This document shows, in pieces, positions 9,696 through 18,655 of a DNA stretch of 64,000 nucleotides; the stretch's first letter is position 1; every line of letters starts with the position of its first letter. The translations under genes and the position numbers were made by a program. The notes beneath the pieces were generated by a model, which did no database searches, was not told the DNA's origin, and saw nothing but the letters and a program-made list of their open reading frames with translations. Origin of the DNA: Paenibacillus sp. FSL R5-0341 (GTDB lineage Bacteria; Bacillota; Bacilli; Paenibacillales; Paenibacillaceae); contig NZ_CP150241.1 in assembly GCF_037975235.1 (NCBI RefSeq), forward strand, positions 2,728,001 through 2,792,000. Reading direction: 5' to 3'.

Positions 9696-9813
9696 CAGAA
9701 GCAAGTATGGAGCTAGAAGGTAAGGTGCATATGACTGTTGTTTGGAGCATCTAACGAATGTTACCCAAGCAGCGGTCATTTTTTATGAATTCGTTAGATT
9801 TTATAAGAAACCG

Positions 9814-9858
9814 TGAAAGAATTTATAAAGAATTGAATGAACTTGCAATAGAAAAAGC
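9814..9858 (+). promoter_or_regulatory. Shared upstream element, copy 2 (importer operon)
   Basis: Partner of the element at 2743-2787, with TGAAAGA, AATTGAATGA, TTGCAAT and AAGC at identical spacing. TTGCAA (9843) could act as a -35, with CATAAT (9864) as a tight-spaced -10. Confidence 0.6.
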
Positions 9859-9925
9859 GCTTACATAATTCTAAGATTGAAGTGTGGCTTGAGGAATTTT
9901 GGATGGTTGGAAAGGAGCAGTTATC

Positions 9926-10900
9926 ATGAACCCGGTGCACAATCCGGAAGTGGACGGTAAAAAGAATATATTTAATGAACAGCCGTCAAAATGGGCAGCA
10001 ACCTGGAGGGAATACAAGAAGTGCAGATATCTTTTTCTGCTGCTTGCTCCGGTAATGACTTGGTACGCGGTCTTTGCATACGGCCCAATGTATGGTATCC
10101 AACTGGCCTTCAAAGATTTCAGGATCATGGATGGAATCTGGGGCAGTCCGTGGGTGGGCTTCAAGCATTTCGAGTTTTTGTTCTTTCAATCTCCTGATTT
10201 CTTAATGATTCTGAAGAATACGATTATCATCAGTTTTTTGCATATTTTGTTTGGATTCCCGGCGCCAATTATACTCGCGCTACTGATCAATGAGATCCGG
10301 TCAGGTGCCTTCAAAAGGGTAGCACAGTCGCTGACCTACCTGCCGCATTTTTTCTCCTGGGTCATTCTCTCGGGGATATTGATCACGCTGTTGTCTCCAT
10401 CGTCTGGTGTGGTCAATTATTTGCTCCAACTTGTGGGATTGGAGTCGGTTTATTTTCTGGGAGATCCGAATCATTTCCGGTCAACACTGGTCATTTCGGC
10501 GATCTGGAAAGAAGTCGGCTGGGGCACGATTATCTATTTGGCGGCACTTGCAGGTGTACAGCCCGAGATGTATGAGGCTGCCGTGATGGACGGAGCGAGT
10601 CGCTGGAGGCAGACCCTCAGTATTACACTTCCGACAATTATGCCCGTAATCGTACTGATGTTTATTCTGCGTATTGGCAATGTACTGGATGCCGGCTTTG
10701 ATCAGATTTTGAACCTGTACTCACCTGCAACTTATAGTGTGGCGGATATTCTGGACACCTATGTTTATAGGGTAGGCTTGCAGAATTTCCAGTTCAGCCT
10801 GACGACAGCGGTCGGTCTGTTCAAAAATGTGATTGCTTTTGCGCTGGTACTGGCAACGAACTATATGGCTAAAAGGTTTGGACAGCAGGGGCTCTTTTAA
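9926..10900 (+). CDS. ABC sugar importer permease, LplB type
   Basis: A 324-residue inner-membrane permease of the CUT1 family. ATG 9926 follows AAAGGAG; the longer TTG start at 9899 has no site. It carries about six membrane segments and the EAA loop EAAVMDGASRWRQTLSITLP (about 216-235), which docks on the ATPase. The N-terminal WREYKKCRYLFLLLAPV is typical of LplB/YtcP permeases that carry complex oligosaccharides. It is followed 29 bases later by the second permease and then the binding protein. No ATPase gene is present, as usual for this class, which relies on a shared MsmX-like ATPase encoded elsewhere. Confidence 0.92.
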   Translation: MNPVHNPEVDGKKNIFNEQPSKWAATWREYKKCRYLFLLLAPVMTWYAVFAYGPMYGIQLAFKDFRIMDGIWGSPWVGFKHFEFLFFQSPDFLMILKNTIIISFLHILFGFPAPIILALLINEIRSGAFKRVAQSLTYLPHFFSWVILSGILITLLSPSSGVVNYLLQLVGLESVYFLGDPNHFRSTLVISAIWKEVGWGTIIYLAALAGVQPEMYEAAVMDGASRWRQTLSITLPTIMPVIVLMFILRIGNVLDAGFDQILNLYSPATYSVADILDTYVYRVGLQNFQFSLTTAVGLFKNVIAFALVLATNYMAKRFGQQGLF

Positions 10901-10929
10901 ACAGAATAAGCAGATTGGAGGACAAGGCA

Positions 10930-11802
10930 GTGAAGCATAGCAGGAGCAGTAACCTTTTTCAGGCTTTTTTGATTACGTTCATGATTATTTTGTGTATTGT
11001 CATGCTGTATCCGTTTGTCCATATGCTTGCGATTTCGTTCAGTACGCCGGCAGAAGCATTGAGATTGGGTATCCATCTGTATCCACAGCAGGTATCATTT
11101 TTTGCTTGGGAGAAGGTACTGGGTAATCAGGATATCTGGATGGGGTTTGGCAACACCGTTTTTCGTACCGTAGTGGGGACCGTTTGCTCGATCCTGTTCA
11201 TGTCGTTTGGAGCATATCCGCTATCCCGTAAATACTTGCCGCATCGCAATGTGTATACGATGTTAATTGTGTTCACGATGTTCTTTAGCGGGGGCATGAT
11301 TCCTTCTTACTTTCTGATCAAATCGCTTGGGCTGCTGGATTCACGGCTGGTATACATTATTCCGGGACTGATCAGTACGTTTTCCATGCTGATTCTGCGT
11401 AATTTCTTTCAGAACATACCTGATGAGCTGGAGGATTCAGCCAAAATCGATGGAGCGAACGATCTGCGTATTCTGTTTCAGCTGGTTCTCCCGTTATCGA
11501 TGCCTGTTATCGCCACATTGTCGCTATGGTCTGCTGTAGGACATTGGAATGCCTGGTTTGACGCGGTGTTATACATTCAGGACCCTTCCAAGCAAGTGCT
11601 TCAGACGTTCCTGAGACGAGTGGTCATCACGGGAGAGAATCTATCCATGTTCGCGGCAGATGTTAAGGGCTCAGAATTGGGTTATCAGGAACCGATCAAA
11701 GCCGCTACTTTGATGTTCACGGCATTGCCCATTATTATTGTGTATCCATTTCTGCAAAAGTACTTTGTAAAAGGAACGATGGTAGGCTCGCTCAAAGGGT
11801 AA
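10930..11802 (+). CDS. ABC sugar importer permease, YtcP/LplC type
   Basis: A 290-residue second permease of the importer. GTG 10930 is preferred because TTGGAGGAC lies eight bases upstream; the TTG at 10915 would fall inside that site. It has about six membrane segments, with the EAA loop DSAKIDGANDLRILFQLVLP (about 169-188) and the C-terminal signature YFVKGTMVGSLKG of the CUT1 carbohydrate permease group. It forms a heterodimer with the preceding permease. The spacing (29 bases upstream, 78 downstream) supports one operon. Confidence 0.92.
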   Translation: MKHSRSSNLFQAFLITFMIILCIVMLYPFVHMLAISFSTPAEALRLGIHLYPQQVSFFAWEKVLGNQDIWMGFGNTVFRTVVGTVCSILFMSFGAYPLSRKYLPHRNVYTMLIVFTMFFSGGMIPSYFLIKSLGLLDSRLVYIIPGLISTFSMLILRNFFQNIPDELEDSAKIDGANDLRILFQLVLPLSMPVIATLSLWSAVGHWNAWFDAVLYIQDPSKQVLQTFLRRVVITGENLSMFAADVKGSELGYQEPIKAATLMFTALPIIIVYPFLQKYFVKGTMVGSLKG

Positions 11803-11880
11803 CACGGGTTCATTCAGGCTGCCTCAGGGTGTCTTGATTCACATATGCGAATCGTTAGATCAAAAGGGAGGAATTCAGAG

Positions 11881-13455
11881 ATGAGACAAAAGAAATTCAT
11901 TACCGGTATGCTGGGATTAGTGGTATCGGCTTCATTACTCGTAAGCGGTTGCAGTGGTGGTGCGACTACTGATAACAGCACTGGTGAAAATTCAGATGGA
12001 GGCAATGAAAAGCCAATTGAGATTTCAATCGCAAACAACTGGAATATTCCTAAAGCCGACAACAATTACGTCCAGAAGTTTCTGGAAGAGAAATTTGATG
12101 TGAAATTCAAGAATATCTCCTTCGAGACGGCGACCTGGAAAGAACAATTCAATGTCATGCTGGCTTCCGGCCAGATCCCGGACATTATTTCCGTAGACGG
12201 CACCGTAGGCGATGTGGTGCAATGGGCGGATCAAGGCATCCTTGCGAGTGTTTCCCAAGAGGAAATCAAGCAATATATGCCTAAATACACGGCGGACGTG
12301 GAGAGCGTTGATCCAAATGCCTGGGACCCGGGTACTTATAACGGCAAGAACTGGGGTGTTCCCAAGGTATGGGGGGAAGGTGCAACGGGTTTTATACCCG
12401 CATATAACGGACAATGGCTGAAAGCTATTGGTTACAATGAACCGCCAAAAGATCTTGCCGAGCTTGAGGATGTGCTGACCAAATTCATGAATAATGACCC
12501 GGACGGCAACGGTAAAAAGGATACGTACGGTTTGACCGGACGAGGCAAGGATGCCCAGGCACAACTGTTCAATACGGTGTTCGCAGCTTACGGAGTAGCA
12601 CCGTACCAGTTCAAACTGGACGCGAATGGCAAAGTAACGTATGGCGCAATTACAGAGGAAGCGCGCAATGCGCTGAAGCTGTTAAATGAATGGTATAAGG
12701 CAGGCATAATTGATCCTGAATTCATCACCGATGGCAATAGTGAGATTCAAACCAAATTTGTCAGTCTGCGTACCGGAATCATTGAAACCGGAATGTGGCA
12801 CCACCTGTATGATGATGGATACTTTGGCCTGATCTCCAAGGATAAAGGCATTGAACTTATTCCTGGTGTTCCATTCTCTGGGCCGGACGGCAAAAAGTAT
12901 GCGATGGCCAACGGAGCCTTGCAGCCTCCTTTGTTGTTTGGAGCACAGCTTGAGAAGGATGACGCCAAACGAATTAAAATTTTGCAAATTCTGGAGTATG
13001 TCACGACGGATACGGAAGGTTACTTGACGACAGTGTTTGGGGAAAAAGGAAACTCTTATAACCTCGAAGGTGAATTAGCGGTCGTTACGGAAGCGGCAGC
13101 AGGTACGGAGTTAATGAGTGAACTGGGTGCAGGTTTCTATAATCCATTCGGTGCCAAAGTCAGCTCCATGATGAAGCATCACTATTCTCCTGAAAAGCTG
13201 GCTTTCAAAGAAAAGTTGACGAATGTGGAAGGTGTGACCGTCCTGAGTGATCTGATGCAGTCGACGGTGATGAAGACGAAAGCCCAATACGAGGCCATTT
13301 TGAACACACTACAGGCTCAATATTATATTAAAGCAATTTCTGGTGAAGCGAATACTGATAAAGATTTTGATGATTTCCGGTCACAGTGGCTGAACTCCGG
13401 GGGGCAGTCGGAACTGGATGAGGCCCAACAGATTTACGAGGAACGCAGTAAATAA
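11881..13455 (+). CDS. Extracellular solute-binding lipoprotein of the oligosaccharide importer
   Basis: A 524-residue LplA-type binding protein. ATG 11881 has AAAGGGAGG upstream; the longer ORF from 11845 does not. The lipobox is LLVSGC (Cys24), then a short Ser/Gly/Asp linker and the bilobal fold, with an EF-hand-like calcium motif DPDGNGKKD (about residues 207-215). It delivers oligosaccharide to the two permeases just upstream. The length (over 500 residues) is typical of binding proteins for larger glycans. A strong stem-loop follows the stop codon. Confidence 0.92.
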   Translation: MRQKKFITGMLGLVVSASLLVSGCSGGATTDNSTGENSDGGNEKPIEISIANNWNIPKADNNYVQKFLEEKFDVKFKNISFETATWKEQFNVMLASGQIPDIISVDGTVGDVVQWADQGILASVSQEEIKQYMPKYTADVESVDPNAWDPGTYNGKNWGVPKVWGEGATGFIPAYNGQWLKAIGYNEPPKDLAELEDVLTKFMNNDPDGNGKKDTYGLTGRGKDAQAQLFNTVFAAYGVAPYQFKLDANGKVTYGAITEEARNALKLLNEWYKAGIIDPEFITDGNSEIQTKFVSLRTGIIETGMWHHLYDDGYFGLISKDKGIELIPGVPFSGPDGKKYAMANGALQPPLLFGAQLEKDDAKRIKILQILEYVTTDTEGYLTTVFGEKGNSYNLEGELAVVTEAAAGTELMSELGAGFYNPFGAKVSSMMKHHYSPEKLAFKEKLTNVEGVTVLSDLMQSTVMKTKAQYEAILNTLQAQYYIKAISGEANTDKDFDDFRSQWLNSGGQSELDEAQQIYEERSK

Positions 13456-13484
13456 AAATGACTTTCAGGGATGATGGCAAGATC

Positions 13485-13523
13485 GTTAGCAGATGAACCT
13501 GGGAACGGTGCTCATCTGCTAAC
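13485..13523 (+). other. Intercistronic stem-loop between binding protein and hydrolase
   Basis: A perfect 12-bp stem, GTTAGCAGATGA (13485-13496) and TCATCTGCTAAC (13512-13523), with a 15-base loop and no T run. It probably stabilises or processes the mRNA so that the binding protein is made in excess over the next gene, rather than acting as a full terminator. Confidence 0.65.
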
Positions 13524-13555
13524 TGTCTCATCTCAAGGTATGGAGGAGAACGGAT

Positions 13556-14998
13556 ATGCAGACTGTAAATACGCATTTAGTGGTTTATCCAGCCCCGATT
13601 GGTGCTGTAGTCAACCCGGACTTCACCGTGAATGTCCGCAAGCCAGGTGGGGAGTGGCAACCTTTGTTCAGCTACAATGTGAAGGTCGATATGCATGATG
13701 TCCGCAATGCATCGATGGTCACGTTCGATTGTAATGGGCCGGTGGAACTGGAGATTGTGAAAAATGAAGGGAGTGTTCAGGCTGCGATCATCCGCCCAAT
13801 CTCAACAGGATTAAGCTATGAGTTGGAAGCAAACCGTATGTTGCTTCATCTGGAAGGTCCGCGGCAACTATCCTTGGAAGTGGACGGAGATCGATTCCAC
13901 AATCTGCATATCTTTGCTAATCCTCTGGAACAAGATGTCCCGCTGGTATCGGATGAGGGTGTTCTGCCGCTTGAACCGGGAATGCATAACACGGTAGATA
14001 TTCTGAGGAATTTGGCAGATGTGAGTTCAGCAGTGAAACCCAAAGTGATATATTTTCAACCCGGTATCCATCATTTCGATACATCCCGTTTAGAGGTACC
14101 TTCAAATACAATGATCTATATCGCCGGCGGCGCAGTCATCTATGGGGGATTTATTTGCAGTCATGTGGAGGACGTGGTCATTCGTGGCAGAGGCATTCTG
14201 TACCTTTCCGATTTTGAGAAAACGACCTTTTATCGTGGGGTAGAAATCAGTTATGCCCGAAATATATCCATTGAAGGCATTACGGTTATCGATCCGCCCC
14301 ATTATACAGTCCTGATTGGTCAATCGGAGTCAATAGATATTTGTAATATAAAAACATTTAGTACACGTGGCTGGTCGGATGGCATTGACATGATGGCCTG
14401 TTCAGATGTAACCATCGACAGTGTATTTCTGCGTACTTCTGATGACTGTATTGCGATCTATGCTTCACGGGATGAGTATCAAGGCGATACCCGGAGGGTT
14501 CGTGTTACCCGTTCGATCTTGTGGGCAGATGTAGCGCACCCAGCCAATATAGGCACACATGGCAACTATGAAGGAGATGGAGATGTGATTGAGGATATTG
14601 TATTCAGCGATATTGATATCCTCGAGCATCACGAACCACAGCCGGATTACTGGGGATGTCTTGCGATCAATGCCGGAGATAACAACACGGTACAGAACGT
14701 AGTGTATGAGAATATCCGTATTGAACCTTTCGAATTGGGTGAACTGTTCAATGTGAGAGTGCTGCAAAATGCAAAATACAATCCTGCTCCAGGGAAACAG
14801 ATCCGTGATATTCTTTTCAAAAATATTACGTATAACGGTAGCTGTCTGAATCCATCCCATATCGAAGGCTACGATGAAACGCGGAAGGTAGAGAATGTGA
14901 GATTTGAGAATGTAACTGTTAATGGACAACATTTCTCTATGGAGAGGGATGTTATTCTCGGACCTCATACCAATGAAGTGGAAGTGAAACCAACATAA
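13556..14998 (+). CDS. GH28-like right-handed beta-helix glycosidase
   Basis: A 480-residue protein without a signal peptide, so it acts in the cytoplasm on imported oligosaccharides. ATG 13556 follows TGGAGGAG. Residues about 1-140 form a beta-rich N-terminal domain. From about 150 on there are repeating beta-helix coils with the order seen in polygalacturonase-type enzymes: WSDGIDMMAC (about 273), TSDDCIAIYA (about 294) and GTHGNYEGDGD (about 333). The paired aspartates (S-D-D) fit the GH28 catalytic pair; the usual G-H-G is changed to T-H-G, so activity on ordinary pectin is doubtful. It is the last gene of the importer operon. Confidence 0.82.
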   Translation: MQTVNTHLVVYPAPIGAVVNPDFTVNVRKPGGEWQPLFSYNVKVDMHDVRNASMVTFDCNGPVELEIVKNEGSVQAAIIRPISTGLSYELEANRMLLHLEGPRQLSLEVDGDRFHNLHIFANPLEQDVPLVSDEGVLPLEPGMHNTVDILRNLADVSSAVKPKVIYFQPGIHHFDTSRLEVPSNTMIYIAGGAVIYGGFICSHVEDVVIRGRGILYLSDFEKTTFYRGVEISYARNISIEGITVIDPPHYTVLIGQSESIDICNIKTFSTRGWSDGIDMMACSDVTIDSVFLRTSDDCIAIYASRDEYQGDTRRVRVTRSILWADVAHPANIGTHGNYEGDGDVIEDIVFSDIDILEHHEPQPDYWGCLAINAGDNNTVQNVVYENIRIEPFELGELFNVRVLQNAKYNPAPGKQIRDILFKNITYNGSCLNPSHIEGYDETRKVENVRFENVTVNGQHFSMERDVILGPHTNEVEVKPT

Positions 14999-15096
14999 GT
15001 GTGATTTTAATCTGTCCAATAGAGCATTCGTACCCTTATCCGCTCACGGGGAAAATAAGCAAGCGACCCCAAAGGACAAGAATATCGTCGCTTAAG

Positions 15097-15123
15097 AAGT
15101 CGCCTGAATGGTGGCTTTTTTTG
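15097..15123 (+). terminator. Terminator of the importer operon
   Basis: AAGTCGCC (15097-15104) pairs with GGTGGCTT (15110-15117) around a 5-base loop, then a T run. An extra inverted pair AAGCGAC/GTCGCTT (15061-15093) lies just upstream. Confidence 0.75.
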
Positions 15124-15178
15124 CTTTGGTAACCCAAGTGAGTTGGAACTGTAGAGTGAATTGCTTACCTGTCAGGCT

Positions 15179-16288
15179 TTATATAGCCGGCTCATCCGAT
15201 AACTGGAAACGGGATACGAAATACCAGATGAGCTCGCGACGTGAAGATACCTTGGTTTTGGCGAAAATGGATTTCAAATGATCCTGAACTGTATATACAG
15301 AAATATGCATCGCGGCAGCAATCTCTTTGGAAGAATAGCTGCGCAGCACATAACCGAGCAGTTCCCGTTCTCGACTGGATAATCCATGGCTTTCGGCGAG
15401 CAAGGGCAACAAATCCTGCGGCATTGCCTGCTCCAAACGAATAGCAATCTGATTCGGTCCTCCGAGCTGTTGCATAAGACTGGCATGAAGGATGAGATAA
15501 CGCCCATCCGGAAGTTGGATACAGACTTTGGAGGGCGAGTTGGGAGTGAGTTGACGATCTTCAGCCCGTTCAGCCTGATTCTTGCGCTGCAAGTGGGAAC
15601 TGACTGCACGTACCGGACGGGGCAGAACATCCGGCCCTACATGTTCCAGCGTGCGTAATTGGGACAGCCAATATTGAGCCGGGGCGTTCAGGGATAAGAG
15701 CTGGAACGTATCCGAGGTGATCAAAATTCCGGGTTCCTCAGGACTTCCGCTCGTGATCTCATCCACAAGTGTCAGACTTGTGGACCGTAGCATGGATGCA
15801 ATAGAAGTAGTCCAGCTCTGAATCAGCGACCGTTCCTCCTCTGTAAACAAAGAACTCTCAGTCTTGCGATACAGCGTCAGGTATCCCCAACAAGCGTCTC
15901 CACTGACTAATACAGCGCGCAGTTCATCACCAAACCCCGCTGGCTGAAGAATGTTGATATAACGTGGGCTTTGTTCAGGCTCTGCGTTCGAAGTATGAAG
16001 GGTAGCTGTATGTTCACCGCTGCGAATTAATTCAGCGTATTTATGTATATCTTCTTCCATGTATTCATTGATGAATAACCGATCATGAATGGCTTCAATG
16101 CCATCTTCTGTCACAGCTCCTGTGGAGAGCAAAGTCAGAGGATCAACGGTGGTGAAACAGAAAGCATCGTAAGGCACCGCCGAATGGATCTGCTTCAGAA
16201 CAGCTTCCCGGTAGGTACGCGAGGTCCAGGTTCCTTTTTCAAGAGAAGTGATAAGTCTGTGGTTCCGATCAATACGTGATGTCAACAA
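15179..16288 (-). CDS. LuxR-family regulator with GAF-like sensor domain
   Basis: A 369-residue transcription factor. The start is placed at TTG 16288 (or TTG 16285) because AGAGGAG lies 5 to 8 bases upstream; the ORF opens at 16423, but that would overlap the divergent methyltransferase start. The N-terminal two thirds look like a GAF sensor (LRAVLVSGDACWGYLTLYR). The C-terminus (about 300-360) is a classic LuxR helix-turn-helix: LSSRERELLGYVLRSYSSKE and MHISVYTVQDHLKSIFAKTK. The ligand is unknown. It is divergent from, and may control, the methyltransferase and oxidoreductase pair. Confidence 0.87.
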   Translation of the reverse strand: MLTSRIDRNHRLITSLEKGTWTSRTYREAVLKQIHSAVPYDAFCFTTVDPLTLLSTGAVTEDGIEAIHDRLFINEYMEEDIHKYAELIRSGEHTATLHTSNAEPEQSPRYINILQPAGFGDELRAVLVSGDACWGYLTLYRKTESSLFTEEERSLIQSWTTSIASMLRSTSLTLVDEITSGSPEEPGILITSDTFQLLSLNAPAQYWLSQLRTLEHVGPDVLPRPVRAVSSHLQRKNQAERAEDRQLTPNSPSKVCIQLPDGRYLILHASLMQQLGGPNQIAIRLEQAMPQDLLPLLAESHGLSSRERELLGYVLRSYSSKEIAAAMHISVYTVQDHLKSIFAKTKVSSRRELIWYFVSRFQLSDEPAI

Positions 16289-16414
16289 GATATCTCCTCT
16301 CGCTATGCTTTTATCCCAATGTTCTGGGATTGTAGGTTCGGTGTATCCTTCTATAATGAAATTAGACGAACAACGAGTCAAGTCTAACTTCAATTCAAGA
16401 GGAGTGTAGTATCC

Positions 16415-17122
16415 ATGAGTCACAATCCATCACCCATGAGCTGGGAAACGGCAGATGTACATCGCTACGAACAATCGATAGCCCTGAAAATTCCGGGTTA
16501 TTCTCATATGCATGATCTAATGGAACGGCTGCTTGCAGCATCGTTTGCGGATAACAACGATATTCATATACTTATAGCCGGAGCGGGAGGGGGAAAAGAG
16601 ATTGCTCTGCTTGGCTCACGCCATACGGAGTGGACAATGACCGGTGTTGATCCTTCACTGCCCATGCTGCAACTTGCTGAGAAACGAGTCGCGGAAGCAG
16701 GCATCGGTTCCAGAGTGAAGCTGCAACCTGTCACGGTTGAAGAATTGCCGGAGGATAATGTATATGATGGGGCGACAAGCATGCTCATGTTACATTTCCT
16801 TCAGGGGATGGAGGCCAAGAGAACGTTTCTGACCAGCCTCGCAACGAGACTTAAACCGGGTGCACCACTGATCATTGCTGCTGTAAATGCGGATCTTCGT
16901 TCACCTGCACATCCAACTATGATGCAAGCTTGGAAGGATCACATGTTGAGTGCAGGTGTTCTTCCTGAAGAGTGGGAGCGTTTTGCTGCTTCCTTGGGCC
17001 GTGAATCCGATCCCATATCCTCTGAAGAGATGACTCAGCTACTGACCGAATGCGGTTTTTCACATATTACACGTTACTTCGGGGCGTTCTGGGTGGAGGG
17101 GTATTATGCAAGTCGAAACTAA
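16415..17122 (+). CDS. Class I SAM-dependent methyltransferase
   Basis: A 235-residue Rossmann methyltransferase. AGAGGAG lies upstream of ATG 16415. The SAM-binding motif I is ILIAGAGGGKEIALL (about 52-66), followed by the acidic residue in MTGVDPS and motif IV near ATSMLMLHFL. The substrate cannot be told. It overlaps the next gene by 17 bases, so the two are probably translationally coupled. Confidence 0.88.
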   Translation: MSHNPSPMSWETADVHRYEQSIALKIPGYSHMHDLMERLLAASFADNNDIHILIAGAGGGKEIALLGSRHTEWTMTGVDPSLPMLQLAEKRVAEAGIGSRVKLQPVTVEELPEDNVYDGATSMLMLHFLQGMEAKRTFLTSLATRLKPGAPLIIAAVNADLRSPAHPTMMQAWKDHMLSAGVLPEEWERFAASLGRESDPISSEEMTQLLTECGFSHITRYFGAFWVEGYYASRN

Positions 17123-18209
17123 CGTGAAGTCTGTGAAAGATCAGATCTGGGTGGTTGGTGGTTATGGTCAAGTAGGGCAGATGATATGTACTCAGCTGGG
17201 GAAACTGTTCCCGGGTAAAGTGTGGGCAGCGGGTACGCGTATGAACCGTGCGGAAGAATTCAGCAGATCGACTGGTGGTGCTGTACTGCCGCTTCAACTG
17301 GATGTAACACGACCTGTGGAACCATCCATGTTACGGTCTGTGAAGCTGGTCATCATGTGTGTGGACCAGAGCGATACCCGATTTGTTGAATCCTGTGCAC
17401 AAGCCGGAACCGATTATATTGATATTTCTGCAAAATATGATTTTCTCGCTCAGGTTGAACAGTTGCACACCAAAATGCAACGTTCCAAATCGACCGCGAT
17501 CCTCAGCGTTGGATTATCACCGGGAGTCACGAATCTGCTAGTACGTGAAGCGACCATGCATATGGATCAGGTGGAGGAAGCAGATATTACCGTGATGCTG
17601 GGACTTGGCGAGAAACACGGGAAGGCTGCCGTGGAATGGACCGTTGATCAGATGAATGCCACATACCAGGTGATGCAAAAGGGCAAGCCTGCTGAGGTAC
17701 AAAGTTTCGGAGATGGCAAAAGGATTGATTTTGGAGCGGAGCTGGGGAACCGGAAGGCCTATCGATTTAACTTTTCGGATCAGCATGTGGTTGCTCGGAC
17801 GTTACGGATTCCAACCGTATCTACCAGACTCTGTCTGGACTCCCGCTGGATCACAAGATCTATGGCAATCTCCAAACTTGCAGGGTTATTTTCGTTGCTG
17901 CGTGTCCCGTCTATTCGCAATGGAACAGTTAAGGCATTTGGCCTTATTCCTGGAGGGGAGCCAATGTATGCAGTCAAGGTCGATGCCGTAGGATGGGAAA
18001 ATGGTGAGCAAGTCCGCGTCGAACAACTGCTTGTTGGCCATAGAGAAGCAGATGCGACAGCGGCCGTGGCAGCAGCCGTGGCAGAACGCGTATATAGAAC
18101 AAAGTCAGAGCTGCCACATGGTGTGTTTCATATTGAACAGGTTCTTTCTTTGCAAGACATTCAGGATGCACTTCATACGCCACTAAAGGTGACAACCAAA
18201 ATCACCTAG
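17106..18209 (+). CDS. Saccharopine dehydrogenase-like NAD(P)-dependent oxidoreductase
   Basis: A 367-residue protein with an N-terminal nucleotide-binding fold (WVVGGYGQVGQ, about 14-24) of the saccharopine dehydrogenase NADP-binding family. The downstream segments DYIDISAKYDFLAQ and LSVGLSPGVTNLLVREA also fit. The family includes enzymes acting on amino acid or lipid substrates, so the reaction is not assignable. Its start sits inside the methyltransferase gene, with GGAGGGG as ribosome site, so the two are probably made together. Confidence 0.85.
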   Translation: MQVETNVKSVKDQIWVVGGYGQVGQMICTQLGKLFPGKVWAAGTRMNRAEEFSRSTGGAVLPLQLDVTRPVEPSMLRSVKLVIMCVDQSDTRFVESCAQAGTDYIDISAKYDFLAQVEQLHTKMQRSKSTAILSVGLSPGVTNLLVREATMHMDQVEEADITVMLGLGEKHGKAAVEWTVDQMNATYQVMQKGKPAEVQSFGDGKRIDFGAELGNRKAYRFNFSDQHVVARTLRIPTVSTRLCLDSRWITRSMAISKLAGLFSLLRVPSIRNGTVKAFGLIPGGEPMYAVKVDAVGWENGEQVRVEQLLVGHREADATAAVAAAVAERVYRTKSELPHGVFHIEQVLSLQDIQDALHTPLKVTTKIT

Positions 18210-18283
18210 CTTCATGTTCTTTTGCGGGTACCCTCCGATCTGCTATGATGGAACAATAATCATGGCATGAATGGAGGGAGATC

Positions 18284-18577
18284 ATGAACTGCGTTGCTGT
18301 ATTACCTTATTATAAAGTACAGAGAGAAGTGACGGGTCTCGCCCAAGAGATTGAGATGAATGCCCGCTCCATGATTCTGTATTCAGATAAAATCGTGACC
18401 AAATACCGCGAGTTCAATATCACTGAGGTGTTTGACATGTCATTTCGACGAATGGGCGATGAAGGTGGATTTTTCTATCTGCACACAAGTACAGGCGTGT
18501 ATCCTTACATGGTTGAAATCGATCCCAAACCCTTTATTCAAAGTTTCAGAAAGATGACGATCCAAAATTTAAAATGA
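18284..18577 (+). CDS. Small uncharacterised protein, 97 aa
   Basis: I do not recognise this protein. It has a good ribosome site (GGAGGGAG before ATG 18284) and a sensible codon pattern. It has no signal peptide or membrane segment. Alternating hydrophobic strands and a C-terminal helix (PKPFIQSFRKM) give it the look of a small PH-like beta barrel, which is only an impression. It lies between the oxidoreductase and the deaminase in the same direction. Confidence 0.7.
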   Translation: MNCVAVLPYYKVQREVTGLAQEIEMNARSMILYSDKIVTKYREFNITEVFDMSFRRMGDEGGFFYLHTSTGVYPYMVEIDPKPFIQSFRKMTIQNLK

Positions 18578-18655
18578 CTTGACCTTGCCGTTACGTGAAG
18601 GCTTACTCTCGGATATGGAAGGAACGATAACCAATCCAGAGGAGCCGTGAATGTA

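Noticed and set aside
16289..16423. N-terminal extension of the LuxR regulator
   Set aside because: It would overlap the divergent methyltransferase start, and AGAGGAG supports TTG 16288.
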